64,000 bases of DNA, from assembly GCA_021527695.1 (NCBI GenBank), contig JAKFAO010000011.1, forward strand, positions 496,001 through 560,000. The letters are read 5' to 3'. A program made the position numbers and the translations under genes. This DNA is from Naematelia aurantialba (taxonomy: Eukaryota; Basidiomycota; Tremellomycetes; Tremellales; Naemateliaceae). Shown here one piece after another: positions 1 through 11,472 of the stretch; within the stretch, counting starts at the first letter, position 1, and every line of letters starts with the position of its first letter. The notes under the pieces were generated by a model. That model was given only the letters and a program-made list of their open reading frames with translations. It did no database searches and was not told the origin of the DNA.

Positions 1-71
1 AGCCACAACACCTCTCATCTTTAAAGATCATACAACGTTATCTAACAGCGACACCCCCACCCGCAAGTCTG

Positions 72-2214
72 TCAAGCAGCAATTGCTTGAGGAACCGCAA
101 TGCCGGCCGTTTCTGCACCTTGGCGCTGCTTCGCTAGCATCGCGGTACGTTCCATGCTCTCTCTCAGCTTGGTGCCGAACAGCTCCCCGGAGGTGATGGG
201 CGGGACCGACTCGTCCACCTTGCCAGCGCCCATGACGGGCTGGATGACCTTGGTTCGTCAGCTTTGTATTTTATGTAAGGATGGGGAGTAACTGCCGTGG
301 AAACGGATTCAAGCCAAGACGTAGAGCGACGTAGACCCAGAGGAAGAAGGACACGGGATGGGTAGGGGGCAGGGTATTGAGACAGTGTTGGGAGTAGGGT
401 AGGGTTGGGTGTGACAACTCACGACCTCGTCGTCCGGCTGGACAAAGTACGCGATACTCCACCTATCCTCCGTCTCCTCGTCGGGAAAGACCACGCGGTG
501 CAGGGTTGCCTTGTACGTCCCGCCCGACCAGAGCTCCATCGCCAGGCCGACGTTGACCAGGAACCCGCCGGGCGGAGGCACGGGCGCGGCGTACCATGCC
601 CATGGCTCCGTGTCGTCTCCTGGCGTGGCGTACTCGGACGAATTGGTCGTTGAGATGGGCGTCAGGTCGGGAGGGGCGTACGAGGTCGGCAGGTAGACTT
701 GCAGGCCGGGTTTACCATTGGGTTCTTGGAACACTGACGGGTCAGCGAGACGCACGGCGGGCATTGTTGCAGTGTGGGGATTATAGTGGATGCGTCGACT
801 GATGCAGCAGGCGAGGGTGGCGCAAGTGGTCAAGTTTTTTTTCCGCGAGGAAGAGCCAGACTCACACAGCGTCAGAGTGCCCCAGTCTTTATGCTCTAAG
901 AGCGGTCAGTCACAAGGCCGCGGCGCGGAGATGGCGTCGCCAACCCACCTCCAGCGCGGATGTCGGTCTCCTTGACGCGTTCTCTCTCTTCGTCGCTCAG
1001 AGTGGGGTAGTGCAGCATCGAGATGCCGGTGTTGAGGCCGAACGAGTGGCATTTCCGGAAGTGCTCGAATGGCATCTACGTTGTGAGCGTTTTTTGTGTG
1101 TGTGTGTGTGAGGGGGGGGGGGGGGGAGGGGCTGAACGCAGAGACAGGTGGAGCAGTGGCAGCACTGGCACAAGGACAAGGACAAAATCGAAGAATCGAA
1201 GACCTGGACCGTCGGTGCATTCCATAGAGAGGAGCGGCAGGAGAGACGTATGACAGACGACAAGAGACGAGAGGAGATGCAGAGACGTAGAAGACGAAGA
1301 ACAGAAGACACAGTGCAGAGGCCACCGTCACTCACATCCAAAGCGAGCGCAAAGAGCTCGAGCAAGCGCTCAGAGGTATCATGGCACGACCGGTAAAACG
1401 CCTTCATATCGGCGAGAGCGGCCGAGCCGTCCTTGAACGGCGGCGGCAGGGGCTGCTTCCAGTGTGCAGATTGCCGGCCGTACTGGAATGCCCTGGTCAT
1501 TAGCTAGCTGATCTGGTCGTCGAGACCGAGCCGTGGTCGTGGTCATGCTCCTGTCGGAGGTCCTAGTCCTAGTCCTCGGCACGAGCACGAGAACGAGCAC
1601 AACGACCGAGCACAACGACCGAGCACAACGACCGAGCACAACGACCGAGCACGCACGACCGAGCACAACGACCGAGCACGCACGACCGAGCACAACGACC
1701 GAGCACGCAGCTAGCAGCCCCGCCCCAGCACTCACTCTCTGTAATCGCGGCGGTACGGCCCGAGACTCTGCGCGAGCGGCTTGATGTAGCCCGAACCAAT
1801 CTTGTCTGCGGGATACGCTTCTTTCACCTCGCGCGGGTTGGCGAATAGCGCTTTCATCTGTCTGCGTCAGCGACTGACTCGACACGCTCTCGAGCTCAAC
1901 ACCTCTCTCGCTCGACACACTCGACACTGCCCTCTCGCTCGACATGCTCTCTCGCTCGACTTGCTCTCTCGCTCGACATGCTCTCTCTCGACACACACTC
2001 TCTCTCGACAGTCTCTTCACACACGTACATCGCGAAACATCCCGGCCACCTCGCCCGCCGCCACCCCCGAATTCACCACCACAAAGAACCCGACCGTGCT
2101 GAGCGCGCGGCGGATCAGCTCTGCCTGCCGCGCCGCAGAGTCGGACGACAGGTCGATCGTCGGGATCGGCGAGGACGACGTGTTTGGCGAGAACGACGGC
2201 GTCGACGTGGACAT
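72..2214 (-). CDS. 2-oxoglutarate/Fe(II)-dependent dioxygenase (isopenicillin-N-synthase-like)
   Basis: I read seven exons: 2214-2029, 1857-1736, 1492-1336, 1075-949, 895-866, 733-423 and 248-72. All are GT-AG with consistent phase, giving 369 aa. The N-terminal part matches the DIOX_N region (IPTIDLSS near the start, then GFFVVVNSG). The C-terminal part is the double-stranded beta-helix. The iron ligands are visible: H199 and D201 in EHKDWGTLTL and distal H286 in TLHRVVFP, followed by the 2OG-binding R298-W-S300. The family oxidises small molecules using 2-oxoglutarate and O2, probably in the cytosol; the substrate cannot be read from sequence. The HxD motif lies in an exon of only 30 nt. 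The start is the first ATG in frame with the DIOX_N segment. Introns and promoter are full of minisatellites (separate entries). Family assignment is firm; exact function is unknown. Confidence 0.85.
1087..1130. repeat. GT dinucleotide run plus poly-G tract in dioxygenase intron 3
   Basis: A T6 run, a short (TG)n array and a run of about 15 G lie inside the intron between exons 1492-1336 and 1075-949. On the coding strand this reads as C-run then (CA)n near the 3' part of the intron. Confidence 0.85.
1581..1710. repeat. 13-bp minisatellite in dioxygenase intron 2
   Basis: Tandem copies of GAGCACAACGACC, at first uniform and then alternating with a GAGCACGCACGACC variant so that a roughly 27-bp higher-order unit appears. 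It fills most of the intron between exons 1857-1736 and 1492-1336 and is not coding in the spliced gene. Confidence 0.9.
1875..2015. repeat. CTCTCGCTCGACATG-type repeat in dioxygenase intron 1
   Basis: Imperfect copies of a 15-17 bp unit (CTCTCGCTCGACATG and variants), ending in a CTCTCTCGACACA stretch. They occupy the first intron of the dioxygenase gene. Confidence 0.8.
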
Positions 2215-2221
2215 TGTCGGC

Positions 2222-2332
2222 AGCTTGTTGCGATGCGTGTCTGCGATGCTTGGCTGCGATGCTGCGATGCTGCGATGCTGCGATGCTGCGTGTCTGCGAT
2301 GCTGCGTGTCTGCGTGTCTGCGTGGCGTGCTG
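2222..2332. repeat. TGCGATGC / TGCGTGTC repeat at the dioxygenase 5' end
   Basis: Tandem TGCGATGC and TGCGTGTC octamers directly upstream of the dioxygenase start codon, so in its 5' leader or core promoter. It is the third simple-repeat block associated with this gene. Confidence 0.85.
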
Positions 2333-2568
2333 CCGCATGCAAAAGTGCTTCAGTCGCTGTGACTTTTGAATGATGCAGAGATAGGCTCCGCCCGAGTTTG
2401 CCGGATCTCACCCGACGCACATCTGCGCAGACTCGCATACAATAATGCTTACTCGCAGAGACGCACACATACACACACAGCGCAACGCACATGCATATAA
2501 CATACTACTGACCCACTTTGCAACTGCCGACGCCATGCACGCACATCGCCCAGCAAAGCGGCACCAAC

Positions 2569-3665
2569 CTAGTCATCCCGCCTCTCCCTGTCGTCCTCGC
2601 CCCGCTCCTCCTCCACCTCCGCATGGCCATTGCCGTTCTCCTTCTCCACCTCCTCCCTGCCCCCGTCGTCACGACGCGGAGAGACAGATCGACGGCGGTC
2701 CGCGTCCCGGTCCCTGTCTCGGTCGGCAGGCCGGTCGTCGCGGCGGTCACGGTCGTCTCGCCTAGGCGGCGAAGGGGAGCGGCGACGAGGCGGCGACCGA
2801 CGGTAATCACGGTCTCGATCGTCTCGGCGCGGACGGTCTCCAGAGAACCTGCCACATGCCGCATGAGATACTTGCCTAGTCTGTCCCCGCTCGACTACTC
2901 ACCCGTCGTGCCTCCATGCCGAGCTAGGCGGCCTCTTGGCCCACTGCACACTGATGCGCCGACCGTCAATGGAGCGACCGTGCCTTGACAAGTCAGCACA
3001 GGCACTCTTGAGATGCGGCCGAGCTCACATGTCATAGTAGGCGTCCTCGGCGTCGGCTTCGCGGCGGAACTCTACAAAGGCGAAAGCTGCAATCGGGCGT
3101 CGTGAGCGATCGTTCATCGAGACGTGCGACACGAGATTCCTCGACACGAGCACACATCGATCGTGAGTACACGTTGATCGACCTGGATCGCGACTTTCGT
3201 CCTCGGACGACACGACACGACACGATCACGGCTTGCTCGCCGGGGCCATCGCCTCTCGCCTCTGAAACGAGCCGATTTTGCCCGTGCATTGCCCACTCGC
3301 TTTGTCACGACTGTACCAGTCGAGCGCGCTAGCGGTCTCGCCTGATCTCACCGGTGGATTCGCTCGCCACTCGTACTTTACGAAGGAGGGTCTCGTTCGA
3401 AAGACTTACGCGCCGAAGAGGCCGACTTGAGCGCCGGGATGTCGCATCGGACCAGGCGGCCATACCTCTCAAACTCGTATGCGAGGTCACGCGCACGGAG
3501 GTTGGCGCTGAAGCCAGTGACGTAGAGAACGCTGGAGGAGTTAGCGCTACAGCTTGAAAGAAAAAATGCTACGAGGGCAGTCGGCCGGGCAGAGAGACGC
3601 TCACGTGCGGTTCTGCGCCTGAAGATCAGCATGGACCGTCGAGGTGGTGCAGAGATGCTCACCAT
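2569..3665 (-). CDS. SR-family splicing factor with one RRM and an RS/RD-rich tail
   Basis: Exons 3665-3663 (ATG only), 3618-3605 (14 nt), 3531-3410, 3086-3029, 2983-2903 and 2848-2569 join in phase to 185 aa. Residues about 6-80 form one RRM. RNP2 is VLYVTGF and RNP1 is FAFVEF, followed by DMHGRSIDGRRISVQWAK. The tail is rich in Arg, Asp and Ser (RRSPPRRRSPSPPRRDD), the RS/RD domain of SR proteins, which bind exonic enhancers and recruit the spliceosome in the nucleus. The joined N-terminus MAQNRTVLYVTGF supports the two tiny first exons. Intron 3409-3087 is long for this locus. It lies 354 bases upstream of the dioxygenase on the same strand. It could be an Srp1/SRSF2-like protein; the exact orthologue is uncertain. 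Confidence 0.85.
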
Positions 3666-5197
3666 TTTTCTTTTGTGCAGCTCGCGATGTCTCTTTACAA
3701 CTCTAGATGTCAGAGAAATCGTACCAGTCGGAGGAAAGATGCGAAGTGCAGTCTGCGGCTCTTCGGACTTTTACCCCGGTAGTAAGATGTGGCGCTTTGA
3801 GCACCAATTGTGTAAACTTATTTCAGCCCCCACTTTGAAGGCTGGGTATGAACCCTATTCGGTCCCCACCTTACTCTGTGTTTACGCAAACTGTCTTGGC
3901 AGCTCTCGTAATTTCACCGACAAGCGCAGCGATGCATGGAACCGAGCATAACTTGGTCTGAGGGTACTGATGTGTTTCAAGGGGACACTGGATACTGAGA
4001 TGTTCTCTGTCCGAGTCCATACAAGCTATCGATGATGGATGTTTTCCAGCAGGCAGCGTTTCTGGCATTATGCTGAACACTGTGACTAACCGCGGCCCGC
4101 GGCGAATATGTCCTCGGGCGGCTGCCGATTAAGCATGTCATTGGCCTGCTTACGTATCACGGGGATCGGTCGAGGATTCCCTAATAAAAATCCAATCGCC
4201 GGACCAGAGGGCCCCTCATCTGCAAAAAAAGTCCATTGGCCGGGCAGGGTGCTCTCGCCGCGCTTTCCTTTGTGTGGGTGGTGCGAGTGGGGGTGATGAT
4301 GGTGTGTGGTGGTGGTGGTGACAGTGAGGATGGTGATGACCGTGAGGAGGGTGAGGATGATGACAGACGTGCGTGTGTTCAAAGGCGTACTCCATGCCTC
4401 TGGTGCATCGAAAAGGACAGCAAATCCCACAAAGGGGGGAGGGGTGAGACTCGTACGATAGCGGGTTGCGGCCACCGAGGGGGAAAGAAAGGGGTCTCGC
4501 CGGGCATCATCGTCCCATGCATGGCATTTTGGGAGCATCGCTGCTGCTGCTGCTGCTGTTGTCACTGTCACTGTTGCTGTTGCTGTCACCGTCGCCGTCA
4601 CCGTCACCGTCGCTCTCGCCGCCCTCGCCGCTCTCGCAAGCGTTGCGGCTTGCTACGGCCGTCGGCGATCGTATGGCTTACGTTTCGGGCATGGCGCAGT
4701 GACCGCCGCGGCTTTCCACACGGGATACTAACTTTTCCTGTATTTGGCTCGTTATCCCCGCGTCCCAAGGCTGCTTCTTTGTGCTCGGTCATCTCTTGAC
4801 AAATTCCCTTTCTTCCATCAGTCAACAGTCTGCATACACCGCATCGCCGAGCACCCTCCGGACCAGCGCATCCCCAAGAGACGTATACAAAGGTTCGCAG
4901 CAGCAGCAACCCACCCAGTGAACCCATCGACACGCGACAGACGCGGCAAAGACACCACTCGGACCAGCCTTCGCCCTCTCTAGACCAGAACCGAATTCGC
5001 TTCCCTGCTCGACTGACTCACCACTCGCTTTATCCTTTTATCCTTTCGTCCAGTCTCTGGTTCCTTGATCCACTCGCTCCAAGACACCGCTTGCTCAGCC
5101 TGCATGGACCAGAACACCTACCGCTCAACACCTCTTCACCTGTTCCCGCGCCCCCCTTAGTCGGTCGTCTTGTTCCCCTTCCAGCGCCGCACAGACC
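3666..5197. other. Intergenic region, divergent promoter area
   Basis: No convincing gene. About 3740-4090 is visibly less GC-rich than its surroundings and has no recognisable repeat ends. 4270-4400 is a GTGGTGGTG/GATGATG low-complexity stretch and 4538-4625 holds CTG and CGTCAC runs. Short frames here carry only low-complexity peptide. The last 200 bases are CT-rich, typical of a fungal 5' leader for the gene starting at 5198. Confidence 0.5.
5104..5160 (+). promoter_or_regulatory. Possible upstream ORF in the leader of the 5198 gene
   Basis: An ATG at 5104 opens an 18-codon frame ending in TAG at 5158-5160, 37 bases before the main ATG. If the transcript starts upstream of it, it could limit translation. 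Transcript start is unknown. Confidence 0.35.
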
Positions 5198-7809
5198 ATG
5201 CCGCTCCTACCCAACCTCGCAGACCTCAAGGGCCTTGCCAACTCATTCAACCCCCTCAACGCATTCTCAACGCCCGAATCGCCATCAACACCCTCCAGAA
5301 CCACGCCTGCATCCCCCACATCCTCCACCCCACCTTCCGCAGTCGCTGGTCCCGGTCCCTCCACCATGTCCATAGGCGCCCGCTCCACGCTCGCACCCGG
5401 CGTCTACCCAGCATCGCAACTAGGACCCATCCGCCCGTCCATCAGTACGAACAAGTCAAGCACAGACTCGCTCGACGGCACGCCAGGGCGGAGGAAGAGC
5501 TCAGCGAGCGTTGTGATTGCCAGTCCAGAGGTGATGAGACCGGGCGAGAGAGCCGCGGGCCCAAGTCGCGTTGGAAAGAACGTCAAGGCAGACGGAACAC
5601 CTGCTACTGCTTCTACCAACCCTGGGGCTGCTCCCTCGGACAAGCGGCGCAGACGAGTCCCACTTGATGTGAGCCAGAGTCATGTTCTTCGTCCCGCAGT
5701 CACTGACACGACCAGACCTACATCATTGTCAAACCCCCTCCGACCGCGTCCAAGAACCCTCTCAACCTCCAGATCCAGCTCGTTGTCAAGTCGGACACTC
5801 GGCGCGAGCGCTCTCAGTCCGCCCTCTCAATCCGCTCCATCGACACCTCCACCCCCTCCGTCTCACCCACTCATCCACCTGCCGACCTGCCTCAGCCCGC
5901 TTCCGATGCTGCCGTCGTCGATCTATCAGAGTCCAATTCGGACGAGACACGTTCCAACTCGCCGGCTCGTACCATCGGCGAAGATGATGCCGGCTCGTCT
6001 GGCGTGCAGCGTGCTGTTAGTCTCAAGAGCAGCGTCAGCCAACGCAGCTCGTCGATGAGCACTGTCGCGAGCACCGGCACAGGGGGCAGCTTTGGCGGGG
6101 GGTCACGTAAACGTGTCGAACCCATGTTCAACCTTGCGGTGCACAACGTCATGCATCCCACAACCGTTACCGATGCAGCCACCGACTTCAAGGTCGCCAA
6201 GGTACGTCGACGTGGATGTTTTTAGCGCCGCTGACTTTAGTAGTTTCTCAAGCGCTCCCTCGATATTGCTGGCGTGGGTCTATTAGAGCCGGCAGAGGTG
6301 TGGCTTCCTTCGCCCAATGCGCCAGCCAACCTGTTCCCTCTACCCTCGAATTCAGATGACGGCCATCTTCCACAACCGAACACGAGGCGCACTCGTCCAG
6401 TGTCCATGGTGTCGCTTACCACCCCAATCTCCCCCATCATCACTCGATCCGATGACGGCCGACACAATGTTCGGAACTCGCTTGATCTGAAGAAAGCAAG
6501 CTTGGACCTGAAGGGGCTTCGAGTGGATGGATTGCTAGGGTCTAAAGAAGATAGTGGGGCCAAGAAGTTCTTTGGCAAGATGTTTAAGAAGAAAAACGCC
6601 CCTGCCACGATTATGCCGCAAGTGCGTAAATCGCCGAGCCCGTCGGTATCAAACGAGTCTACCGATACCATACCCCCTCCGAAGAGTGCTGTCGCATTGT
6701 CCGAGCCACATGGCCACGCCCATCTGACGCTCAGCCATCCGACGTTCGGTACGGCACCGCTGATCGTTCATCGTCGGTCATCCGGGACGATTGTCTCCCC
6801 TGACGGTGCGGTGACGGGACTTACCGCGTCAGCGCCAGCACCAACACCTGGGCTGGCGCCACCTAAATTGGAACAAGCAGTGCCCAATGCCGATGGCACT
6901 GCTGCTCTGCCGATGATACCTTCCAGTCGACCGGTGGGGTATACGTGGACGGTACGGCGCTGGGCCAAGAAGAACACGGATGGCTGGGCTGCGCACCTGG
7001 TTGCAGCAGCTGCAGCGGGGCTGGAACTTGTCAACGGTGCATTCAGCACCGAGGGTGAAGATGAGGTGGTCTTTGAATGGGTCAAGCTCAAGCCCCAAGC
7101 GGTAGGGTCAACCATTATGCGGCGATACTCTGTGACAGGGACCATCTCGTCGGCCATGGCTCGCGAGACCCGCGCGCGGTCCAAGTCGCCGTTTGCGTCG
7201 CGGACTTCTCTGTCGCTCGCTCCTGCCAAGCGCACTGCGTCGCCCATGCCTCCGTCTAGCCCAGCGCCCGATGGTCGGCCGTCTGGGTCGCCGCGCAAGG
7301 TATCGGACACGGACACGGCCAGTCTAGCTCATACAGACGAGGACGACGACTCTGATCCCGAAGACAGCGAGACCCCATGGACGTGCTCCGTGTGGGTCAA
7401 GAAGACGGGCCAGCGCTTGCTCCTCGGCACACTCACGCCGGCGCCGCACCACCCCAAAGTTATCGGCGTGCTCAAGATCCCCATGGGCCTCGATCCCGTC
7501 GCTCTTGCACAGCTGAACGCGACGGGCGGCGTTGGCGCCGGCACGGGCACGGGCACGGGAGCTGGCGCTGGATCCAGAGCCGGATCAGGATCAGGATCTG
7601 GAGGCGGTGCAGGAGGAGCCGGAGGTGCAGGAGGAGTGACGGGGGCAGGGGCGGGGGCGAGGACGGCGGAACTGGCCGAGATTGAGAAGCGCGTCAAAGA
7701 GGAGGTGGCGCTCACCGAGGAGAACCTCAAGGACGTGGTGTGCGTGACTGCCATGTGGCTGGTCGCGCGGGAAGAGTTTGGCGGCCTAGGCCGGCGGAGG
7801 AAGAACTAG
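5198..7809 (+). CDS. Ser/Pro-rich protein of unknown function
   Basis: Three exons, 5198-5668, 5716-6201 and 6244-7809, join in phase to 840 aa. The first 330 residues are low-complexity Ser/Thr/Pro. There are short conserved-looking blocks: YIIVKPPPTASKNPLNLQIQ after the first junction, MFNLAVHNVMHPTTVTDAA, and KVAKFLKRSLDIAGVGLLEP spanning exons 2-3. A basic KKFFGKMFKKK patch follows. The C-terminal half has two folded-looking segments (WTVRRWAKKNTDGWAAHLV and WTCSVWVKKTGQRLLLGTL) separated by disordered Ser-rich sequence and a Gly/Ala/Thr run near residue 760. No signal peptide or membrane segment is visible. I do not recognise the family; a scaffold or regulatory role is only a guess. Intron placement is well supported because both junctions restore a clean frame. 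Confidence 0.75.
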
Positions 7810-8771
7810 GCGGCACGACTTGGTGTTTGGTCCATGATGGCCGAATCGGAAGGTACGAGAAGGACGGTAGATGGAGGGACGGGGTGCCGTAGATGGAGGG
7901 ACGGGGTGCCGCGGAAGGACAGCCCTGGGGCAGGGGACAGGAGAGAGGCAGGCTGAAGAGCTCCTTCGTACGACACTCGGAAGGAGGGAAAGCCGAGGGA
8001 CAAGGGGGAATGGGAAGAGGGAGAGGAGAGGGAGAGGGCGACGAGGCTCCATGCTGTATCGTGTTGCTCTGTCCGGACATACCACTGCATCAGATACCAT
8101 TTCCTGTCTTTGTACCGTATCCTTGGCGGCTGGTATGACTGACATAAATGCATTTATAAGCTCTCACTTGGCCTCCCTCTGCCTTGGCTCTCTGCTTTGA
8201 TTCAGCTGTCTCCTGGCTCTCGCCTCCCACGCAATCCTGGACCAACACCTCGTCAGTACTGTCTGCATTGATGAGCTGCATAGCCGCTTGTACATGCTGT
8301 TTACATGTGTACGACGAGTATTCCACGGAGTGTGAGCGTATGAATGTGCAGGGTATCAAAAACTACTAGACCTCTGCGCCAACTGACACACAGCTGACCG
8401 ACCGCGGCGACCGACCCGGTGACCGCTGGCCGCTGGCCGCTGGCCGCTGACCGTCGTCGGTCAACCGCCAATCAACAATCACCAATCACCAAACCAATCA
8501 CCAATCACCAAACCAATCACCAATCACAAGTCACCGGCCACCGATCGCTCTCCGTGATACACGCGACATGCTCCATCCCTCGTTGTGCCCTTCCTGCCCT
8601 GCTCCTCAAGGGTAAGTAGATGTCAACGGAGTTCGCAGCCAAAGCCACTGTCGACCGCCGTTTCCTCGGTTCCACCGTCGTTTCCGCTGTTGTCTCCTCG
8701 TTCCAGCTCCACCCTCGTTCCGACATCATCTCTGCCTCGTTTCCTCTATGATTTCCGCCTCGGTTCTTCGA
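7810..8771. other. Convergent intergenic region with simple repeats
   Basis: Lies between two convergent 3' ends. 7868-8050 is purine-rich with a duplicated 22-bp segment (ATGGAGGGACGGGGTGCCG) at 7870-7912. 8417-8460 has GACCGCTGGCCGCTGGCC repeats and 8465-8525 has AATCACCAATCACCAAACC repeats. No gene seen. Confidence 0.6.
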
Positions 8772-11472
8772 TCACTTCGCTGATTCACCATACCTCGTCC
8801 CTGCGCCTCTCCGCCTCGCCCGTCCCTCCCACGAACGCCGCAACACCTCCCTCTCGTACTCTTGCAGTCGGGCTTCGTCCCATGTCTTCCCAATTTGTTC
8901 CACCTCGGGCTTGCGGAGGAGATGCTCTTCTGGCGTCTCGACGGAGAGGGACGAGTGCCGAGCCAACGCAGGGGGGAGGTATTCCTTCCACATGTCAGTT
9001 TGATGTACACAATGAATTGCTTTGAAGCTTTGCACAATGCGTCTGTACACAATGCGTTCGTACAGATTGCGCTCGTACACAACTGCGTTCGTAACAATGA
9101 CTCCTCGCTGTGACCCCGGCCCCCCCCCCCCCCCCCCCGCGGAGATCTCGCACTCACATTAAGCACTGGATGCGCGTAGTCGGGGTTGTACGCATACTCC
9201 TTGCCGTACCCCAGCTGCTTCATGAGTTTTGTCGGGGCATTCCGGATCTGGAGCGGCACGCCCGGCAGAGGCGGCGTCGTAGCCAGTGCTACGGCCTACA
9301 TCTCCCGTCAGTACTTGCTTTCCTTGCTCTCTTCTAGAGGGGAAAGAGCCAAGAGACACAGCACGTACCCGGTTATACGCCGTGTATGCACGGGTGGATT
9401 TAGGTGCTTCGGCGAGGTATGCCACGCAGTGCTGTCGACAAAGTCAGCATCAAAGCAGTTCCAAGCCGCTATAGTCACAGCGACAGCCCACTCACAGCGA
9501 GATTGATGCGGCATTCCGGCAGACCGATGACTTGGCATGCCTGATAAGTAGCCATTGCCTAGCAGAGGCAGCAGCCGTCAGCGGCGTCTAGGGTGACCTT
9601 ATGGCAGACGTACGAGGGGAAGAGCGTGGTTATCTGCGAGACCGACGTCCTCACTCGCCACTACGACCAGTCTTCGTGCAATGTACAACGCATCTTCTCC
9701 GCCGGAGATCATCCTGCGTGAATGAGCTCAGCGTAAAAAATTGAACCAACAAGGTGGCGTGAAGGCTGAGATGTATCGCGGTCAACACGGCAACTCACCT
9801 AGCGAGCCAGTACATAGCCGCAGAGCCGTCCGAGCCTCGTAGACACTTGTGCAGCGCACTGATCATATCGTATCGTTCTTCACCACTCCGATCATACCCT
9901 TTACGCAAACCCCTCCTGACGGCATCCATGAGCTCCGCATCTCTCTGCGCTTGGTTGCCGGGCTCTGTCTCCTCGTCTAGTCGGGTTTGGCGCGGTGCCT
10001 CGCACACTTTCAGTGCCAGCTCGAGGCCGTTCAATGCTTGTCGCGCGTCTCCATCTGCGACGTCCGCCAGGAAGGGAAGGAGATCCGGTGGGAGGCGCGG
10101 GACAGGCGGAGGAAGGGATGCGAGCGCGTTGGTAAGGATTTCCTCCAGCGCCTCGGGCGTATGAGGGGCAAGAGTGAAGACTCTGCAGCCCAAACTCGTC
10201 AGCGTTGTGCCGATTGGCGGGCTGCAGCGGTATAGGTAGCCGTTGCACGGTGGACCCACTGGCATCGCGACAAGAGTGCACCGTTGACTTTGAACGAGGG
10301 ATTCTCGGTTGTCGCGCCGATGAGCTGCACCCATCCGTTCTCGACATACGGCAAGAACAAGTCTTGCTGAGACTTGTTGAACCTATGAATCTCATCTACC
10401 ATCAAAATGGTCTTCCTAGACGCCACGTCATCAGCTTCCGCTCGCCTGAAACCGGCGAGCATGGCGTACCTGCCAGTGAGCTTGAGGCTGTTCTTCGCTT
10501 GCTCGAAGACCTGCCGGACGTCTGCCGTGCCTGCACTGGAAACATAGCATTCAGCTAACAGTACTCGGCATCCTACTGGACTGCTGACCTAGTCGCAGAC
10601 AGCTCCTTAAAGTCGGCATCTGCCGTTCTGGCAATGAGCCGTGCTAGAGTCCTATATCGTCACGATCAGCCTCATCAGTGGAAGAATTATGGACTGAGTA
10701 AGGTGACACTCACGTCTTTCCACATCCAGGAGGGCCCCAGAGTATACAGCTGCCGACGCCTTCTCCAGCCTCTATCCTCGCACGTAAGAGTGATCCGGGA
10801 CCGACCAGGTCGGCCTGTCCGACGTAGCCTGCGAGTGACGAAGGGCGAGATCTCTCTGCCAGACTTCTCCCGGTCAGCGCCCATCGCCATCACCCAGGTA
10901 GGAGGCATGAGGTTGACTGACGGCTGGTTTGCCACAAGCGGGTTGAGACGAGGTTTCTTCTCCACTCCATTCGCAGATCCCTGACTTTGTCTCTGCGAGG
11001 GCAACGCTCTGTCTTGTTGAGGCATAGATGTCTCGTCTCTGCCTTCACCTGCACCAAAAGCACCAGAAGAACCACCTGGACCGCCCACACCAAAGACTTT
11101 CACCTCGTCCTCGCTCTTGGCTTTACGTTTCACGCCTGAAGCCGACCGCGAGCCCGTCCCACCAAAGATCGGCGCCACTGCCCCTCCTCCTCCTGCTTTA
11201 TCACCGCCGGATACCCGCCTCGCAGCCGCCGGCTTGCCTATCGGTGTCTCGGCTGGTAGAAATGCAATGTCGGGGGAACTAGAGGCCGTGGGAGTCTTCA
11301 CAGGCTGCGACTGGGACGGACCACCAGGACCGGGGCACTGAAGGTCGAGGTGCAGGTTGATTTCGGTTTCTGGGACGGAGCGGCCGCATATCGGGCAGTC
11401 GACGGAAGCTGGACATTTCAGAAGGTCACTCAGTCGGATACCTGACTAGGACTCACGCTTGTTGCTCGACAT
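8772..11472 (-). CDS. MGS1: MGS1/WRNIP1-type AAA+ ATPase with UBZ zinc finger
   Basis: Twelve exons (11472-11457, 11408-10894, 10853-10714, 10651-10589, 10535-10470, 10415-10260, 10182-9799, 9713-9614, 9558-9496, 9431-9369, 9295-9158, 8984-8772) give 638 aa. Residues about 9-30 form a UBZ-type finger (CPICGRSVP, then HLDLQC), which binds ubiquitin. A disordered linker follows, then the AAA+ core with Walker [10 protein letters not shown] (about 216-224), Walker B MVDEIHR, sensor GATTENPSF, and the family-specific C-terminus with [13 protein letters not shown] and NEYLPP. The family acts in the nucleus at stalled forks with ubiquitinated PCNA. The 40-nt intron 10893-10854 is the least certain junction. 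The last intron carries a poly-C run. It is divergent from REX1 across a CACGTG-rich promoter. Confidence 0.93.
9119..9139. repeat. Poly-C (poly-G on coding strand) tract in the last MGS1 intron
   Basis: An almost uninterrupted run of about 20 C just inside the donor of intron 9157-8985. The rest of that intron holds short repeats around GCGTTCGTACA / CACAATGCGT. Confidence 0.9.

Noticed and set aside
4086..4607. 173-codon minus-strand frame rich in Thr, Val, His
   Set aside because: Low-complexity translation of GTGGTG and CGTCAC repeats, no domain, no splice partner.
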